A DNA stretch of 64,000 nt from Chloroflexi bacterium bin20 (GTDB lineage: Bacteria > Chloroflexota > Anaerolineae > Aggregatilineales > Phototrophicaceae). The notes below the pieces were generated by a model that saw nothing but the letters and a program-made list of their open reading frames with translations, was not told the DNA's origin and ran no database searches. Below are positions 25,901 through 36,653 of the stretch, piece after piece (position 1 is the first letter of the stretch; the number at the start of each line of letters is the position of its first letter). The position numbers and the translations under genes are program-made. The DNA lies in assembly GCA_002238485.1 (NCBI GenBank), contig MPMG01000011.1, positions 1 to 64,000 of the forward strand, given 5' to 3'.

Positions 25901-27205
25901 CTACTCAAAGAGCGCGAAGTCTTCCAGACGGGTCTGGGCATCGGCCAGCGCCTGCTCGGGGGTCTTCTGACCGATCATTGCGGCCGAAAGCTCCTCGTCC
26001 ATCACGTCTTCGAATGCGGTGCTCCAATTCTCGCGCGGCGGAATGACGGCGCTGGGGACAAATTCGGCGTATTCCTGACGGTGCGGATACTCGTTGTATA
26101 CATCGCTGTTGACGACTGATGCGTTGACCGCGGAGTGACCTGTGCGCGCCCATTCGATGTTGTTGTCATTGAGGTAACGGAGGAAGGTCAATGTCGCCTC
26201 AAGCGTCGCGGAGTCTGGGTCCTCGCCTTGCGGAATGATCCAGGCGTGACTGCCAGCCCAGGCGGCCGGCTGGTCGAACACCGTGGGGAAGTTATGCACG
26301 TAGTAATTCTTCAGCGCGCCTTCCGGATCAGCCACCTGGTTGTCGTAGAAGTTGACGACCCATGTGCCGTTGATGTGTCCGCCGTTCTCGCCATTGAGGA
26401 AGATTTCTTCAGACGAGGGGTAATCGACATTGTCGGTGATGTGCCCTTCGTCGCGCAGCATAATCAGGAAGTTCAGCGCGTTCAGGCCCGCTTCCGTGTT
26501 GATGTCGGGCATACCGTCTTCGCCTTCAACGGTGCCGCCTTCTTGCTGATAGACCAGCGCCATCCAGTTGCGGCTCAGCCCATTCGTCCACATGCCCAGG
26601 AAGGGCAGGCCCGTGGCTTCTTTGAAGGTCTCGGCATGCGACATGAATTCGTCCATGCCATAGGGGATGTCGGGGCTGCCATCTTCGTTGACCAGGCCTG
26701 CTTCTGCCCAGAGACCGACATTAATGTGCCAGAGGTGACCGTGCAGATCCAAGGGGATGCCATAGAGCTCGCCATTGTATTCGACGAAGCCGCGGGCGCT
26801 GTCGGTCAAGTCGTCCGCGTCGATGCCGGCGCCAGCGAGCACATCGCCCAAAGGAGTCAGCAGACCGCGCGAGGCGTAATTGGGAATGCGGCGGCCGTGC
26901 AACACCATGATGTCCGGCGGCGTACCGGCGGCCAGATTGGCGTTCAATTCGGTGACGCCGGGCCAATCGACCACGACAGTATTTACGTGGATATCATCTT
27001 GCGTGGCGTTGAAGGAATTGGCCAAAGTCTGAATGATGCCGCATTCGCCATAGGCCTCCGACAACTCGGTGACATCGCCAAATTCATCGGCGCATTCGCC
27101 GAAGAAGCGCATAAAGGTGACCTCGACGGCATCTTGAGCGGCGACCGGCGCAAGGACCATCGCCAGCAGCAGCGCCAGCGCAAGGAAAATCTTGAGTTTC
27201 GACAT
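25901..27205 (-). CDS. Sugar ABC transporter substrate-binding protein
   Basis: Signal peptide MSKLKIFLALALLLAMVLAPVAAQ; SBP_bac_1-type sequence; next to two permeases. Confidence 0.9.
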   Translation of the reverse strand: MSKLKIFLALALLLAMVLAPVAAQDAVEVTFMRFFGECADEFGDVTELSEAYGECGIIQTLANSFNATQDDIHVNTVVVDWPGVTELNANLAAGTPPDIMVLHGRRIPNYASRGLLTPLGDVLAGAGIDADDLTDSARGFVEYNGELYGIPLDLHGHLWHINVGLWAEAGLVNEDGSPDIPYGMDEFMSHAETFKEATGLPFLGMWTNGLSRNWMALVYQQEGGTVEGEDGMPDINTEAGLNALNFLIMLRDEGHITDNVDYPSSEEIFLNGENGGHINGTWVVNFYDNQVADPEGALKNYYVHNFPTVFDQPAAWAGSHAWIIPQGEDPDSATLEATLTFLRYLNDNNIEWARTGHSAVNASVVNSDVYNEYPHRQEYAEFVPSAVIPPRENWSTAFEDVMDEELSAAMIGQKTPEQALADAQTRLEDFALFE

Positions 27206-27279
27206 GTTCAATGTCCTTTCTGGGTATTGCGATTGATGTGGGCGAAGTATTGCCAGCAGTGTTCGATAAACGCTCCTCA

Positions 27280-28146
27280 CTACTTGATGCCGCTGTTGAT
27301 AGCGATGCCGCTGATGATGCGGCGTTGGAAAACAAAGAAAAAGATGATGATCGGCAATGCTGTGAAGACCGCTGCCGCCATATCACGCCCATAAAACTGG
27401 ACATCGCCCCAAGCCTGGTTCAATTTGCGCAAGCCAATAACGATGGTGTAGACCTCGCTGCTGGTGGCGGAGATGATGGGCCACAGATAGCTGTTCCAAT
27501 TGCCCAGGAAAGTGAAGATCGCCAATGCGGTGATCACCGGCGTCGACAGCGGAATGATGATGGTGAGGAAGATGCGGAAGCGCCCGGCCCCGTCCATCAT
27601 GGCGGCTTCTTCCAGCTCCAGCGGAATGCCGCGGAAAAACTGCGTCATCAAAAACACGGCAAAAGACGAAGCGATGCCCGGCAAGATCAGCGCGATCAAC
27701 GTATTGTGCAGCTTCAAATTGGAGAAGAGCAGATAGACAGGCAGGAAGGTCGCCTCAAAAGGCACCATCAAACCCATCAGAACGAGAATATAGAGCGGAC
27801 GTTTGAAATAAAAGTCCAGCCGAGCAAAAGCATAAGCCGCCAACGAACAGACAGTCAACTGCGCCAGGGTATGCGTGGTGGACACGAAAATGCTGTTGCC
27901 CAGCCACTTCCACAATTGACTGCTCTTGAGGATGAATGCCCAATTCTCGAGGGTGAAAGGATAAGGAATCAAGCTGGCCAGATTGCGCTGCAGCGCCGGC
28001 TCGGGACGGACTGAAGTGACTACGGTCCAAACGACCGGCAACATCCATACCAAAGCGAACAAGCCTACAGCCAGGACATACAAGCTGCCCCGCCGGCGAT
28101 CACTCTGTTGACGTTTGCGCTTCAACTCTGCGCCGACAACCGTCAC
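27280..28146 (-). CDS. Carbohydrate ABC transporter permease (MalG-like)
   Basis: EAAMMDGAGRFRIFLTIIIPLSTPVITALAIFTFLGNWNSYLWPII. Confidence 0.92.
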   Translation of the reverse strand: MTVVGAELKRKRQQSDRRRGSLYVLAVGLFALVWMLPVVWTVVTSVRPEPALQRNLASLIPYPFTLENWAFILKSSQLWKWLGNSIFVSTTHTLAQLTVCSLAAYAFARLDFYFKRPLYILVLMGLMVPFEATFLPVYLLFSNLKLHNTLIALILPGIASSFAVFLMTQFFRGIPLELEEAAMMDGAGRFRIFLTIIIPLSTPVITALAIFTFLGNWNSYLWPIISATSSEVYTIVIGLRKLNQAWGDVQFYGRDMAAAVFTALPIIIFFFVFQRRIISGIAINSGIK

Positions 28147-28148
28147 CG

Positions 28149-29129
28149 CTAGTTTCCTACGCCTTGATCGCGAAATAATGCCAGTTGCATAAGTGAAATG
28201 ACCAACAGAACCGCGAACATGATAACCGCCATAGCCGTGCCGTACCCTACCTGGAAATAGAGAAAAGTCGTCTCAAAGATATTGTAGACAATCGTGCGGG
28301 TATTGCCGGCTGGTCCGCCGCCGGTAATGACATCGACCTGGCCGAATATCTGGAAGGACGCGATCACCTGCAAGATGCACAAGAAGGCGAAGGGCCGGCG
28401 CAAGCCAGGAATGGTGATGTGCCGGAATTGCTGCCAGCCATTGGCGCCATCGACCTTGGCCGCGTCATAGAGCGCCTGCGAGATATCTTGCAAGCCCGCC
28501 AGGAATATGAGCATAGAAAAGCCGACAGTCCACCAAAGTGTGGTGAACGCTACCACAAGCGTCGCCAGATCCCCTTGATCCAGAAAGGGAATCGGACCCG
28601 CGTTGAATTGCTCCAAGAACGCATTGATCAAGCCGCGGCCGGACGAGGCGAAGACGCGCCCCCAGATCAAACCAATTACCGTCACCGCGATGATATTGGG
28701 CAGGTAGAAAATCGTGCGGAAGATGCCGATGCCTTTGATGGGGCGGTTGAGCATCAGCGCGAAACAAAGCCCCACAAGAATGATGGGGAGCGAAAGGGCG
28801 ACGAAAAGCAAGGTCTGTTCAAAGGCTTGATGAAATTGCGTATCCCGCGTCAGCAGGCGCTCGAAGTTCTTCAGCCCGATAAAGCGGATGTTTGTGCCCA
28901 TGATCTCCCATTTGTGCAAGGAGATGTAGAAGGTCTGGAAGATGGGCAAGATGGTGAAGATGGTGTAGAGAATGCCGAAGGGCAGGATGAAGCAGAATGC
29001 TGTGATGGTGTGCCGGGCTTTGGCGGGCAGCCGCTCATGAAAACGGCGGTACGGGGCGAGCAGCGGGTCGAACACTTCCAGCGCGCCGAGCAGGCTGTCG
29101 ATGACGCGGCCCAAGCTGAGGTCGGTCAT
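28149..29129 (-). CDS. Sugar ABC transporter permease (MalF-like)
   Basis: ALYDAAKVDGANGWQQFRHITIPGLRRPFAFLCILQVIASFQIFGQVDVITGGGPAGNT. Confidence 0.92.
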   Translation of the reverse strand: MTDLSLGRVIDSLLGALEVFDPLLAPYRRFHERLPAKARHTITAFCFILPFGILYTIFTILPIFQTFYISLHKWEIMGTNIRFIGLKNFERLLTRDTQFHQAFEQTLLFVALSLPIILVGLCFALMLNRPIKGIGIFRTIFYLPNIIAVTVIGLIWGRVFASSGRGLINAFLEQFNAGPIPFLDQGDLATLVVAFTTLWWTVGFSMLIFLAGLQDISQALYDAAKVDGANGWQQFRHITIPGLRRPFAFLCILQVIASFQIFGQVDVITGGGPAGNTRTIVYNIFETTFLYFQVGYGTAMAVIMFAVLLVISLMQLALFRDQGVGN

Positions 29130-29265
29130 AGTCGCGCGCCCCACATTTGAGCGGCGGCACTGTTAGGGGCGAAGCAACGATTCACAACGATATCTTCGGC
29201 AACGCTATCGACACAAGGCAGAATGTTACACATGCGCGCAGGCTTGTCAAGCGATTGCTGGGTAC

Positions 29266-30708
29266 TTATCGCCATTCCAGCGAGCCGTCATGCAGACGCC
29301 CGAAGCGCAGCATCAAGATATCTTTCAGGTAATTCTGATACAGTTTCCAGGGATGGACTTTGCCTTGTTTGGGCAAGCCGGGCAGGGCGCGCTGCACATA
29401 GCCGGAAGTGAAATCGACAAAAGCCGCTGGCTCCATATCGTCCGGCAAGCGGGGGGTACACTGCGCATAATCACGCCGCCGCATATGATTCAGCAGGCGG
29501 CAGACATATTCGCAGACCAGTTCGGCTCGCAATGTCCACGAGGCGTTGGTATAGCCAAATGCCGAGGCCAGGTTGGGCAGTCCGCTGTACATCACGCCTT
29601 TGTAACTGTGGGTTTCGCCCAGCTCAATCTCTTCATCATCGACCAGAATGCGCAGTCCGTGCAGGATGCGCATAACCAGCCCGGTGGCGGTTACGATGAT
29701 GTCCGCGGGCAGCAGCTCGCCCGATTCCAGCACGATGCCCGCCTCGTCAAAGCGCTGGATGCGGTCGGTCACTACAGCCACCTTGCCGTCGCGTATCGCT
29801 TTGAACAGGTCGCCATCGGGCGCAAGGCAGACGCGCTGATCCCAGGGTTGATAGCGCGGACTGAAGTGGCGCTCGATGTCAAAGTCGCTGCCTAGTTCGC
29901 TGCGTACGCCAGCCAGCATGGCAGCGCGCGCTTCGTCTGGTTTGCTGCGGGCAAAGTGATACTGAATCATGCTGCGCAGAATCAGCCGCCAACGTGCCAG
30001 CTTTGCCCCCAGCCAGAAAGGCAGCCCCGCTTGCAGGCGCAGAGCAATCTCGTCCCGCGCCGGCATGCTGACGATGTAGCTGGGCGAGCGCTGCAGCATG
30101 GTTACTTGAGCTGCCTCGCTGGCCAGAGCCGGCGCCAGCGTGACAGCCGTAGCGCCGCTGCCGATGACCACCACGCGCTTGTCACGATAGTCAAGATCGC
30201 TGCGCCAGGCCTGCGGATGCACGATCTGCCCCTGGAAATTGTCCATGCCTTCCCAGTCGGGCGTATAGCCGCAATCATAGCGATAATAACCTGTGCACAT
30301 GAACAGGAACTTGCATTGCAGCTGATAAGGCTCGCCGCTGCTGGGCTCGATATCGGCAGTCCAACGCGCCTGGACGCTCGACCAGTTGATCTGGCGGACG
30401 CGCTGCTGGAAGCGGATGCGTTTGTCGATGCCAAATTCGCGCGCGCTGTCTTTGATGTACTGCAAGATCGCTGCGCCATCGGCGATTGCATCTTCGCCGC
30501 GCCAGGGACGAAAACGATAGCCCAGCGTGTACATGTCGCTGTCGCTGCGCACGCCGGGAAAGCGAAACAAGTCCCAGGTGCCGCCGATGCTTTCGCGCGC
30601 CTCGACGATCTGCCAGCTGAGCCCGGGGCAGCGCCGATCCAGGTAATAGCCGGCGGCGATGCCCGAGATGCCCGCGCCGACGATGAGTACATCCAGTGTG
30701 TCGCACAT
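29266..30708 (-). CDS. Flavin-containing (Baeyer-Villiger-type) monooxygenase
   Basis: DVLIVGAGISGIAAGYYLDRRCPGLSWQIVEARESIGGTWDLFRFPGVRSDSDMYTLGY...VVVIGSGATAVTLAPAL. Confidence 0.93.
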   Translation of the reverse strand: MCDTLDVLIVGAGISGIAAGYYLDRRCPGLSWQIVEARESIGGTWDLFRFPGVRSDSDMYTLGYRFRPWRGEDAIADGAAILQYIKDSAREFGIDKRIRFQQRVRQINWSSVQARWTADIEPSSGEPYQLQCKFLFMCTGYYRYDCGYTPDWEGMDNFQGQIVHPQAWRSDLDYRDKRVVVIGSGATAVTLAPALASEAAQVTMLQRSPSYIVSMPARDEIALRLQAGLPFWLGAKLARWRLILRSMIQYHFARSKPDEARAAMLAGVRSELGSDFDIERHFSPRYQPWDQRVCLAPDGDLFKAIRDGKVAVVTDRIQRFDEAGIVLESGELLPADIIVTATGLVMRILHGLRILVDDEEIELGETHSYKGVMYSGLPNLASAFGYTNASWTLRAELVCEYVCRLLNHMRRRDYAQCTPRLPDDMEPAAFVDFTSGYVQRALPGLPKQGKVHPWKLYQNYLKDILMLRFGRLHDGSLEWR

Positions 30709-30834
30709 AGCAACGATTATGCCTGCATGCCAGCGATAGCAGTAGACCCATACGCAATTCTCTCTATGCTCTCTGCGCCCTCTGTGGTTAAATACATGGT
30801 GATCCATTCACCAACCGCCAAAGGGAGCGCATCT

Positions 30835-31833
30835 ATGCCCGATAATGGCGCTTTCGTCATCTGCCAGGATTTGTACAAAATCTTCAAAGTCGCCGATATT
30901 GAAGTTATGGCGCTGCAAGGCTTGGACCTCACCGTCATGGAAGGCGAGCTGGTGGGCGTTGTCGGCGCAAGTGGCAGCGGCAAGACAACGTTGATGAATG
31001 TGCTGGGTGGTTTGACGCGCCCCTCGGCTGGCGTCGTGCTGGTCGATGGCGAAAACTTGCTCAAGCTCAGCACGCGCGAACTGACCAATTATCGTCAGGT
31101 AGAAGTCGGCTTCGTTTGGCAGCAGGGCAGCCGCAACCTGATCCCCTATCTGTCGGCGCTGGACAATATCAAGCTGCCTATGACGCTGGCGGGACGAGCC
31201 GGTGGCGATATCGACAAGCGCGCCCGCGAACTCATGGACAAGGTCGAGCTCAGCGACCGTTACGACCACAAGCCCCTGCAGCTGTCTGGCGGCGAACAGC
31301 AGCGCGTTGCCATTGCCGTGGCGCTGGCCAACGAACCGAAACTGCTGCTGGCCGATGAGCCCACCGGCGAGCTGGACTCGACGACATCCGACCAGGTCTA
31401 TGCCCTCTTCCAGCGGCTCAACCGCGAAGACGGCTTGACCATCTGCATCGTCAGTCACGACCCCCAGATCGCCCAGCATGTCGGGCGGGTGGTGGCGATC
31501 CGCGATGGCAAGCTGGCCAGCGAGACAGTCCGCCGCCGCGCCGAAAGCCAAGCGATGGCGGATGCCACAGCCGAGGCAAGCTGGGAAGACCGCTTTGAAG
31601 AGCTCATCGTTTTGGACAGCAACGGGCGACTGCAAATCCCCAAGCAATTCCGCGAAGAACTAGGTTTTGAAAACCGCGTGGAGATGGAAATGACGGATGA
31701 TGGCGGCATCGTCATCCGACCGGCCCAGAACCTCGACCAAACATCGTCGCAAGCCGAGATCCAACTGCAGCGAGAGATCCGCGCGGGCGAAGACGGGCCT
31801 GGGCGCAAATGGCTGCGCAGGCGGCAGGCATGA
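30835..31833 (+). CDS. ABC transporter ATP-binding protein with C-terminal SpoVT/AbrB-like domain
   Basis: [24 protein letters not shown]...[34 protein letters not shown]-terminal [42 protein letters not shown]. Confidence 0.88.
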   Translation: MPDNGAFVICQDLYKIFKVADIEVMALQGLDLTVMEGELVGVVGASGSGKTTLMNVLGGLTRPSAGVVLVDGENLLKLSTRELTNYRQVEVGFVWQQGSRNLIPYLSALDNIKLPMTLAGRAGGDIDKRARELMDKVELSDRYDHKPLQLSGGEQQRVAIAVALANEPKLLLADEPTGELDSTTSDQVYALFQRLNREDGLTICIVSHDPQIAQHVGRVVAIRDGKLASETVRRRAESQAMADATAEASWEDRFEELIVLDSNGRLQIPKQFREELGFENRVEMEMTDDGGIVIRPAQNLDQTSSQAEIQLQREIRAGEDGPGRKWLRRRQA

Positions 31834-32513
31834 AAGACACAGCGATCGCCGCACAAGCAGTTGGGCGCGTCTACGAGAGCGATTCGGGCGCGGTTCATGC
31901 CCTGCAAGATGTGAGTTTTGTGGTCGAGCGCGGGCAATTCGTTGTGCTGCGCGGACGCTCGGGCAGTGGCAAGACCACACTGCTGAATTGCCTCGGCGGT
32001 CTGGACGACCCGAGCAGCGGCAAGATCTGGATTCAGGACCAAGATATTTCGCAGCTGGACGAGTCGGCGCGTACACGTTGGCGGCGCAGCAGCATCGGTT
32101 TTGTCTTCCAGCAGATGGGCTTGCTGCCCAGCTTCTCTGCTTATGAAAATCTCGATGTCATGGCGCGGTTGGGTGGCGTGCCGCGCAGCCAGCGGCGAGA
32201 GCGCATCCTGGCTTGTCTGGGTCTGGTCGGCTTGCTGGATTATTACGATCATCGCCCTTACGAAATGTCGGGCGGGCAGCAGCAGCGCATCGCCATTGCC
32301 CGCGCGCTGGTAGCGCAGCCGCAGCTCATCCTGGCTGACGAACCGACCAGCGAGCTCGACAGCGAGACCACGCACGAGGTCCTGACGGCGCTGCAAGGCT
32401 TCGTGCGCCAGCAAGACGTTTCTATCTTGCTTTCCAGCCACGACCCGATCGCAGATGATTATGCCGACCGCGTAATCAACCTGCGCGACGGCCGCATCCA
32501 CCCCAGCGCGTAG
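31830..32513 (+). CDS. ABC transporter ATP-binding protein (LolD/MacB-like)
   Basis: [27 protein letters not shown]...MSGGQQQRIAIARALVAQPQLILADEPTSELDS; ATGA overlap with previous CDS. Confidence 0.92.
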   Translation: MKDTAIAAQAVGRVYESDSGAVHALQDVSFVVERGQFVVLRGRSGSGKTTLLNCLGGLDDPSSGKIWIQDQDISQLDESARTRWRRSSIGFVFQQMGLLPSFSAYENLDVMARLGGVPRSQRRERILACLGLVGLLDYYDHRPYEMSGGQQQRIAIARALVAQPQLILADEPTSELDSETTHEVLTALQGFVRQQDVSILLSSHDPIADDYADRVINLRDGRIHPSA

Positions 32514-32548
32514 CAGCCGACAAGCGAGGAGTGGGAGCAAAGGAATCC

Positions 32549-34120
32549 ATGTTCGCTGCTCTGTTGCTGTTTTTCCTGCTGGGCGACAGCATCCTCTTCA
32601 GCGATGTCAGCCAAAGCGCCGGCATCAGCGCCACACACCGCGCCATCTGGAACGAGAATGCGCCCGGACCCTATCCCGATGGCTATCTGGCGGCTGGCAG
32701 CGGCTGGGCAGATTATGACAACGATGGCTGGGTCGATCTCTTTGTGACGGGCAACCTCGACCCCAACGCGCTCTACCGCAATCTGGGCGATGGCAAATTT
32801 GTCGAATCACCCCATAGTCACCAACTGCAGCTGCCCGATATCCCCAGCGGCGGGGCGGTCTGGGCGGATTATGACAACGATGGCTGGCGCGACCTGTATG
32901 TGCTGAATATGGGCGCCAATCGCCTCTTCCGCAACCTCGCTGGCGAAGGCTTTTTAGATGTAACCTTGGCGGCTGGCGTGGGCGACAACGGCAAGACCAG
33001 TTCGGCTGCCTGGGGCGATTATGACGAAGACGGCCACCTCGACCTGTATGTGACCAACTGGGCTTGCCTGCCCGAATGCGAGCCGAGCGACTTTTCGCAA
33101 AGCCGCGACACACTCTATCACAACAATGGCGATGGCACATTCACCGATGTCAGCGGTTTGCTGGGCTTCGAGGCGCTTCTGGGGGCGGGTTTCGCTGTCA
33201 GCTGGCTGGATTATGACGACGACCGCGACCTGGACTTGTATGTGGTCAACGACAAAGCCGTGAACGCGCTGGGCAATGTGCTGTGGCGCAACGATGGGGC
33301 GGGCTGCGCGGGCTGGTGCTTTCGCAATGCCTCGGTGGCCGCGGGTGCAGACACAGTTGTGCATGGCATGGGCTTGGCCAGCGGCGATTATGACAATGAC
33401 GGCGATATCGACCTGTACTTTTCCAACATGGTGCGGGCGATGGCGCTGCTGGAAAATCGCGGCGATGGGCGCTTCGGCGATGTGGCGGAACGCGCCGGAG
33501 TCGCTTATTACACGGGAGAGGCGGTCGGCTGGGGCACGAGCTTCTTCGATTATGACAACGATGGCTGGCTGGACTTGTATCTGGCTGCGACGGGCATCTC
33601 GCCCATTTATGGCAAAGCTGGCATGCACTACGCCTACCCCGATATGCTCTATCACAATCAAGCTGGTGGTGGCTTCCGCGCCGTGCCGGGCGAGCTATTC
33701 AGCGCGGACAAAGAGCCGACCATGGGTTTTTCCAGCGCCGACTTTGACCGCGACGGGCGCATCGACTATGCGCTCACGATCTGGGACAGCGGGCATCGGC
33801 TGTATCAGAATGTCGGTGTGGCTGGCTTGATGAACAACTGGATCGCATTCGACTTGCAAGGTGATGGCGGGATAGACCGAGATGCGATCGGCACGCGCGT
33901 GACAGTCGAATCTGACGCTGGATTGACACAGATGCGCGAGCTGAAAAGCGGCTCTAGCCTGGGCGCGGGCGAAGAGCTTTCGCTGCATTTTGGGCTGGGC
34001 GAAAGCGAAATCCGGCGCGTCATCGTCAGCTGGCTGGACGGTATTGTTCACGAATACAGCCATGTGCCGATTAACCAGCGCTGTCTGATCACGCGCGCGA
34101 CCATGGAATGCGCGGGTTGA
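32549..34120 (+). CDS. CRTAC1-like FG-GAP/VCBS repeat protein with ASPIC/UnbV C-terminus
   Basis: Repeated WADYDNDGWVDLFVTG / WGDYDEDGHLDLYVTN motifs; C-terminal LKSGSSLGAGEELSLHFGLGESEIRRVIVSWLDG. Confidence 0.92.
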   Translation: MFAALLLFFLLGDSILFSDVSQSAGISATHRAIWNENAPGPYPDGYLAAGSGWADYDNDGWVDLFVTGNLDPNALYRNLGDGKFVESPHSHQLQLPDIPSGGAVWADYDNDGWRDLYVLNMGANRLFRNLAGEGFLDVTLAAGVGDNGKTSSAAWGDYDEDGHLDLYVTNWACLPECEPSDFSQSRDTLYHNNGDGTFTDVSGLLGFEALLGAGFAVSWLDYDDDRDLDLYVVNDKAVNALGNVLWRNDGAGCAGWCFRNASVAAGADTVVHGMGLASGDYDNDGDIDLYFSNMVRAMALLENRGDGRFGDVAERAGVAYYTGEAVGWGTSFFDYDNDGWLDLYLAATGISPIYGKAGMHYAYPDMLYHNQAGGGFRAVPGELFSADKEPTMGFSSADFDRDGRIDYALTIWDSGHRLYQNVGVAGLMNNWIAFDLQGDGGIDRDAIGTRVTVESDAGLTQMRELKSGSSLGAGEELSLHFGLGESEIRRVIVSWLDGIVHEYSHVPINQRCLITRATMECAG

Positions 34121-34198
34121 TTTGCTCGCCCTCGCCCCCAACACATCACTCTGTGGTTATACTAATCGCTTGAAGCAGTTGCAATAAGCGGAGGTTTC

Positions 34199-35296
34199 AT
34201 GGGGGCGGACGCGGTAGTCGCCGGGCACATCGCGCTGGATATCTTGCCAGATATGTCGGCGCTGACAGCCGAGCAAGTCATCGGCGCGGGCAAGGTCTAC
34301 GAGATCGGCCGCATCTCCTATTCGACAGGCGGCGCCGTGTCAAATACGGGCTTGGCGCTGCATCGGCTGGGCGTGGCGGTTTCGCTGCAAGCTGTGGTCG
34401 GCGCTGACTGGGTCGGGCGCGCCATCATTGACTATGTGCGTGGATTCGGAGAGCGGCTGGGCGAGCACATCCGCATCGTGCCCGCTGCTGCCAGCCCCTA
34501 CACGGTTGTCATCGAGCCGCGAAATCACGATCGAACGTTGCTGACACACACCGGCGTTTACAGCGATTATGGCGCAGACAGCATCGACTACGACTTGCTG
34601 GACCGCTGCAAACTCTTTCATCTGGGTTATCCGACACTGCTGCCGCGCTTGTTCGCCGCTGAGGGCGCAGAATTCTTGCGGCTGCTGCAAAAGGTGAAAG
34701 CGCGCTGTCCGGCGATTTCCATTGATATGTCGCTGCCACCGCCCGATTCTGCCAGCGGACGAGCAAACTGGAGCGCGCTGCTGCGCCGCTGCCTGCCCCT
34801 TGTCGATATTTTCCTGCCCAGCATCGAAGAGATCATGGTCATGCTGCGCCGCGATGATTTGCAGCGCTGGCGAGGCCGCCTGCTGGACAAATTGACGGGC
34901 GATTACCTGGCGGCGCTGGCAGACGAGCTGCTGACGATGGGCGTGGGCATAGCTGGCTTCAAACTGGGCGAGCGCGGCTTGTACTTGCGGGCTTCTGCGG
35001 ATCATGGGCGGCTGGCATTTTTGTCCGCGTTTGGCGGCTCGGCGCAAGATTGGGCTGGCGCGCAAGTTTGGCAGCCGGCTTTTGCGGTGCAGGTGGCTGG
35101 CACGACTGGCGCGGGCGATGCGGCCTATGCGGGCTTGTTGGCGGCGCTGCTGCGCGGGATGGATGCGGCAGACTGCGCTCGCTGGGCTTGCGCTGTGGCG
35201 GCTTGCAATATAGAAGCGGCTGATGCCACGACCGGCGTACGCAGCTGGGACGAAACGGCAGCGCGACTGCAGGCTGGCTGGGCGACGCGCGCTTAG
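34199..35296 (+). CDS. PfkB family carbohydrate kinase
   Basis: STGGAVSNTGLALHRLGVAVSLQAVVGADWVGRAI...VAGTTGAGDAAYAGLLAALLRG. Confidence 0.88.
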   Translation: MGADAVVAGHIALDILPDMSALTAEQVIGAGKVYEIGRISYSTGGAVSNTGLALHRLGVAVSLQAVVGADWVGRAIIDYVRGFGERLGEHIRIVPAAASPYTVVIEPRNHDRTLLTHTGVYSDYGADSIDYDLLDRCKLFHLGYPTLLPRLFAAEGAEFLRLLQKVKARCPAISIDMSLPPPDSASGRANWSALLRRCLPLVDIFLPSIEEIMVMLRRDDLQRWRGRLLDKLTGDYLAALADELLTMGVGIAGFKLGERGLYLRASADHGRLAFLSAFGGSAQDWAGAQVWQPAFAVQVAGTTGAGDAAYAGLLAALLRGMDAADCARWACAVAACNIEAADATTGVRSWDETAARLQAGWATRA

Positions 35297-36534
35297 TGCG
35301 CCTGACGCCTCGGCAGCAGCCAGATCAAAACGAGAGACGCCACACTGAAGCCCAGCGCCAGCAGCAGCATCAACTCATAATTGCCAAAGACATCAAAGAT
35401 CACGCCAGCCCCAACCGGCGCGATCGTGCCCATCAGCGTCAAGACAATCACCATGGCGCTGCTGATGCGCCCATAGAACGCTGCGCCATAGTTGTCCGCC
35501 ACAACCAGCGGGCGCGCCAGCGTGTGCGTGCCCAGCGCCATGCCAAAGAGCGCAACGAATACCGCGATCATCCAGCCGGCGCTGCCCAGCAGCAGCGTCG
35601 CCAGCGACAGCGCCAACAAGCCGCAAACGCCAAGGACCATGTTCTTGCTGCTGAAACGCCTCTCCAGCGGCACAAAAACCATGCGCCCCAGCACTTGCAT
35701 CACGCCGATCATGCCGCTCGCCCAGGCCGCGCTGGTCGGGTGAATGCCCACGCTGATCAGCAGCGGGATGAAATGCACGCGCATCGCCGATATGCTCGAC
35801 CACGACAGCGCAAATGCCAGCGTCAATATCCAGAAGTAGCGCGAACGCAAGACGCCGCGCAGGTTGATTTTCTGGCGCTCAACCGACCTGGCGGATGGTA
35901 ACGCGCCATCCGGCTGCAAGCCCAGATCTTGTGGTTTGCCGCGCAGCAAGAAGCCGTGCAAGGGTATCGTAATCACGCCCAGCAGAATCGCCAGCGTCAG
36001 CACAGCGCCTCGCCAGCCCTGCGCCACCAGCAGCGCATCGCTGAGCGGGATGAATATGGTGCTGCTGAAGCCGGCGACAAAAGTGAGAACAGCCATGGCC
36101 GTGCCGCGCCTGCGGGCGAACCAGGTGGCGATGATTGCAAAAGCCGGCTCGTACAAGACTGCCGCGCCACAAAAACCCAGCAGCGTCATGATCAGCACAA
36201 ATTCGGGCAGGGTCTGCACCTGCGACCACAGCGCTACCAGCAGCATCGCGCCGATCGATCCAACAGTCATTAGCAGGCGGCCGCCGTGTTTGTCCAGCCA
36301 CCAGCCGACCGGCACGCCGACCAGCCCGGTGATCAACAGCGACAGGGAGAATGCGCCGGTCAGCTGCGCCCGCGACCAGCCCAGCTCGGCTTCCATGGGC
36401 GTGATAAAGACCGAGAAAGCATAAAACATCACGCCGTAGGAGACCGTCTCGGTAACCGCCAGCGCCAGCGCGATGATCCAGCCGTAATAGATCGGCTCGC
36501 GTTTGAAGATGTGTCTGAATGCCTTGCTAATCAT
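35293..36534 (-). CDS. MFS transporter (oxalate/formate antiporter-like)
   Basis: 12-TM-like; FYAFSVFITPMEAELGWSRAQLTGAFSLSLLITGLVGVPVGWWLDKHGGR. Confidence 0.9.
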   Translation of the reverse strand: MISKAFRHIFKREPIYYGWIIALALAVTETVSYGVMFYAFSVFITPMEAELGWSRAQLTGAFSLSLLITGLVGVPVGWWLDKHGGRLLMTVGSIGAMLLVALWSQVQTLPEFVLIMTLLGFCGAAVLYEPAFAIIATWFARRRGTAMAVLTFVAGFSSTIFIPLSDALLVAQGWRGAVLTLAILLGVITIPLHGFLLRGKPQDLGLQPDGALPSARSVERQKINLRGVLRSRYFWILTLAFALSWSSISAMRVHFIPLLISVGIHPTSAAWASGMIGVMQVLGRMVFVPLERRFSSKNMVLGVCGLLALSLATLLLGSAGWMIAVFVALFGMALGTHTLARPLVVADNYGAAFYGRISSAMVIVLTLMGTIAPVGAGVIFDVFGNYELMLLLALGFSVASLVLIWLLPRRQAH

Positions 36535-36612
36535 GGGCAGGACAATTCTTCGTCAGGCGGTGGCGGCATCTGGCCCATCCCCCGGACCTGTCGACAGAAT
36601 CCGCTTGTCTTT

Positions 36613-36648
36613 GCTTCCCCCTGACTGGTCGGGGGGATTGAGGGGGTT
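36613..36648 (+). repeat. Divergent C6/G6 hairpin repeat
   Basis: gcttccccctgactggtcggggggattgagggggtta. Confidence 0.75.
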
Positions 36649-36653
36649 ATCGC

